Of a DNA stretch of 64,000 bases, positions 63,230 through 64,000 are shown piece by piece. The stretch is from Azonexus sp. (GTDB lineage Bacteria; Pseudomonadota; Gammaproteobacteria; Burkholderiales; Rhodocyclaceae). Location of the stretch: contig JAUYSK010000023.1 of the NCBI GenBank assembly GCA_030696345.1, forward strand, positions 124,001-188,000. Direction: 5' to 3'. The stretch's first letter is position 1. Every line of letters begins with the position of its first letter. A model generated the notes under the pieces. That model was given only the letters and a program-made list of their open reading frames with translations, was not told the origin of the DNA and did no database searches. Position numbers and translations under genes: made by a program.

Positions 63230-64000
63230 TTAGTGATGGGCTGAGTCGTCCAGGTGCTGGACGTCGTCATTCTCTTGCTGGTTGGCCAGATGGCGCTGGC
63301 GGATCATGTACATCAGGCCGCTGACAAACAGCCCGAACATTGTGACTACCCAGTAAATCGATACATCCATCCGGATCATCAGGTAATAAAGCCCGGTCAT
63401 GATCAGGATCGACAGGTTTTCGTTGAAATTCTGAACGGCTATCGAATGCCCAGCCCCCATCAGGATGTGGCCGCGATGTTGCAACAGCGCATTCATTGGC
63501 ACCACGAAGAACCCGGACAGGGCACCAATCAGTATGAGCAGCGGTATCGCCATCCAGGTGGTGGTGACGAAATTCATCACCAGAACGATCAGGCCCATGG
63601 CGATGCCGAGCGGGATCACCCTTACCGATTTTCGCAGGGTAATGAACTTTGCCGCAAAAATGGCGCCGATAGCGACACCGACGGCAACGACCCCTTGTAA
63701 CAGTGACGCTTTGGAAAGTCCGAGACCAAGCGCCGTATCGGCCCACTTGATGACGATGAATTGCAGCGTCGCACCCGCCCCCCAGAACAATGTGGTTACG
63801 GCCAGCGATATTTGCCCGAGTTTGTCGCGCCAGAGCAGGGCCAGGCAATGATTGAATTCGTGGATCAGGAAGAACGGATTTTTCTTCAGTTGCTTGTGGT
63901 CGACACCGGTATCCGGGACGTAAAGATTGAATAGCGCAGCCAATATATAAAGCACAGCGACGATCGACAGCGCCATTTCACCGACGGTATCGACGCCAGT
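63230..64000 (-). CDS. lplT: Lysophospholipid transporter LplT (5' end outside window)
   Basis: The last 257 residues of an MFS-type protein, with about seven predicted helices in the visible part. LWRDKLGQISLAVTTLFWG and the FAAKFITLRKSVRVIPLGIAMG loop match LplT, which flips lysophospholipids across the inner membrane for reacylation by the acyltransferase encoded by aas. The hydrophilic tail (LANQQENDDVQHLDD) is longer than usual. The start codon lies beyond 64000. Confidence 0.85.
   Translation of the reverse strand, partial: TGVDTVGEMALSIVAVLYILAALFNLYVPDTGVDHKQLKKNPFFLIHEFNHCLALLWRDKLGQISLAVTTLFWGAGATLQFIVIKWADTALGLGLSKASLLQGVVAVGVAIGAIFAAKFITLRKSVRVIPLGIAMGLIVLVMNFVTTTWMAIPLLILIGALSGFFVVPMNALLQHRGHILMGAGHSIAVQNFNENLSILIMTGLYYLMIRMDVSIYWVVTMFGLFVSGLMYMIRQRHLANQQENDDVQHLDDSAHH

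Overview
The window reads as chromosome of a betaproteobacterium, most likely family Rhodocyclaceae (Dechloromonas/Azonexus-like). This is inferred from gene content and order: a lexA-imuA-imuB-dnaE2 cassette, an isc operon with two tandem cysteine desulfurases, a GC-rich coding style, the order tsaB-rimI-udg-lplT, and a palindromic repeat of the REP type. No database search was possible, so the genus is a guess and the family is moderately likely. The DNA is almost wall-to-wall coding. No gene-free stretch exceeds about 165 bases. I found no rRNA, tRNA, CRISPR array, insertion sequence or prophage.

Left part (1-20 kb): the end of an ion channel gene, then a PAP2 phosphatase and DgkA kinase; on the other strand a patatin phospholipase and an exonuclease/GIY-YIG nuclease fusion; a lipoprotein MsrA-thioredoxin-MsrB fusion; small conserved genes (one frameshifted); purL; a secreted rhodanese; a DUF2917 gene divergent from a MocR-type regulator; ppiD; fabI; ETF-ubiquinone oxidoreductase divergent from a thioesterase; a dGTPase-like enzyme; and a YkgJ-type Cys-rich protein.

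Middle (20-36 kb): the SOS mutagenesis operon lexA-imuA-imuB-dnaE2 behind one perfect LexA box, an acyl carrier protein paired with a serine-hydrolase lipoprotein, then cysE followed by a complete isc iron-sulfur operon (iscR, nifS-like, iscS, iscU, iscA, hscB, hscA, fdx, iscX, DUF2237 and an orphan). The iscR promoter is overlapped by two IscR-type boxes. CysE leads to cysteine, the substrate of the desulfurases.

36-53 kb: thirteen genes run in one direction on the minus strand. In transcription order they are a DUF4010/MgtC membrane protein, the three AmmeMemoRadiSam genes (MEMO, AMMECR1, radical SAM), a degenerate alpha/beta hydrolase, a membrane-anchored metalloprotease-like protein, mfd (carrying an in-frame palindromic repeat), a DAHP synthase, a small membrane protein, a DUF1015 protein, serB, and an RND efflux adaptor plus pump.

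Right part (52-64 kb): ispD-ispF-thpR, a large EAL protein whose receiver and GGDEF domains look inactive, coupled to an orphan and an HDOD protein; envZ/ompR; an Arg-rich exported protein; tsaB-rimI-udg4; and the start-truncated lplT. The most interesting items are the AmmeMemoRadiSam neighbourhood (function unknown), the repeat inside mfd, the pseudo-receiver EAL/HDOD module, the ACP/lipoprotein pair and the unusual MsrAB fusion.
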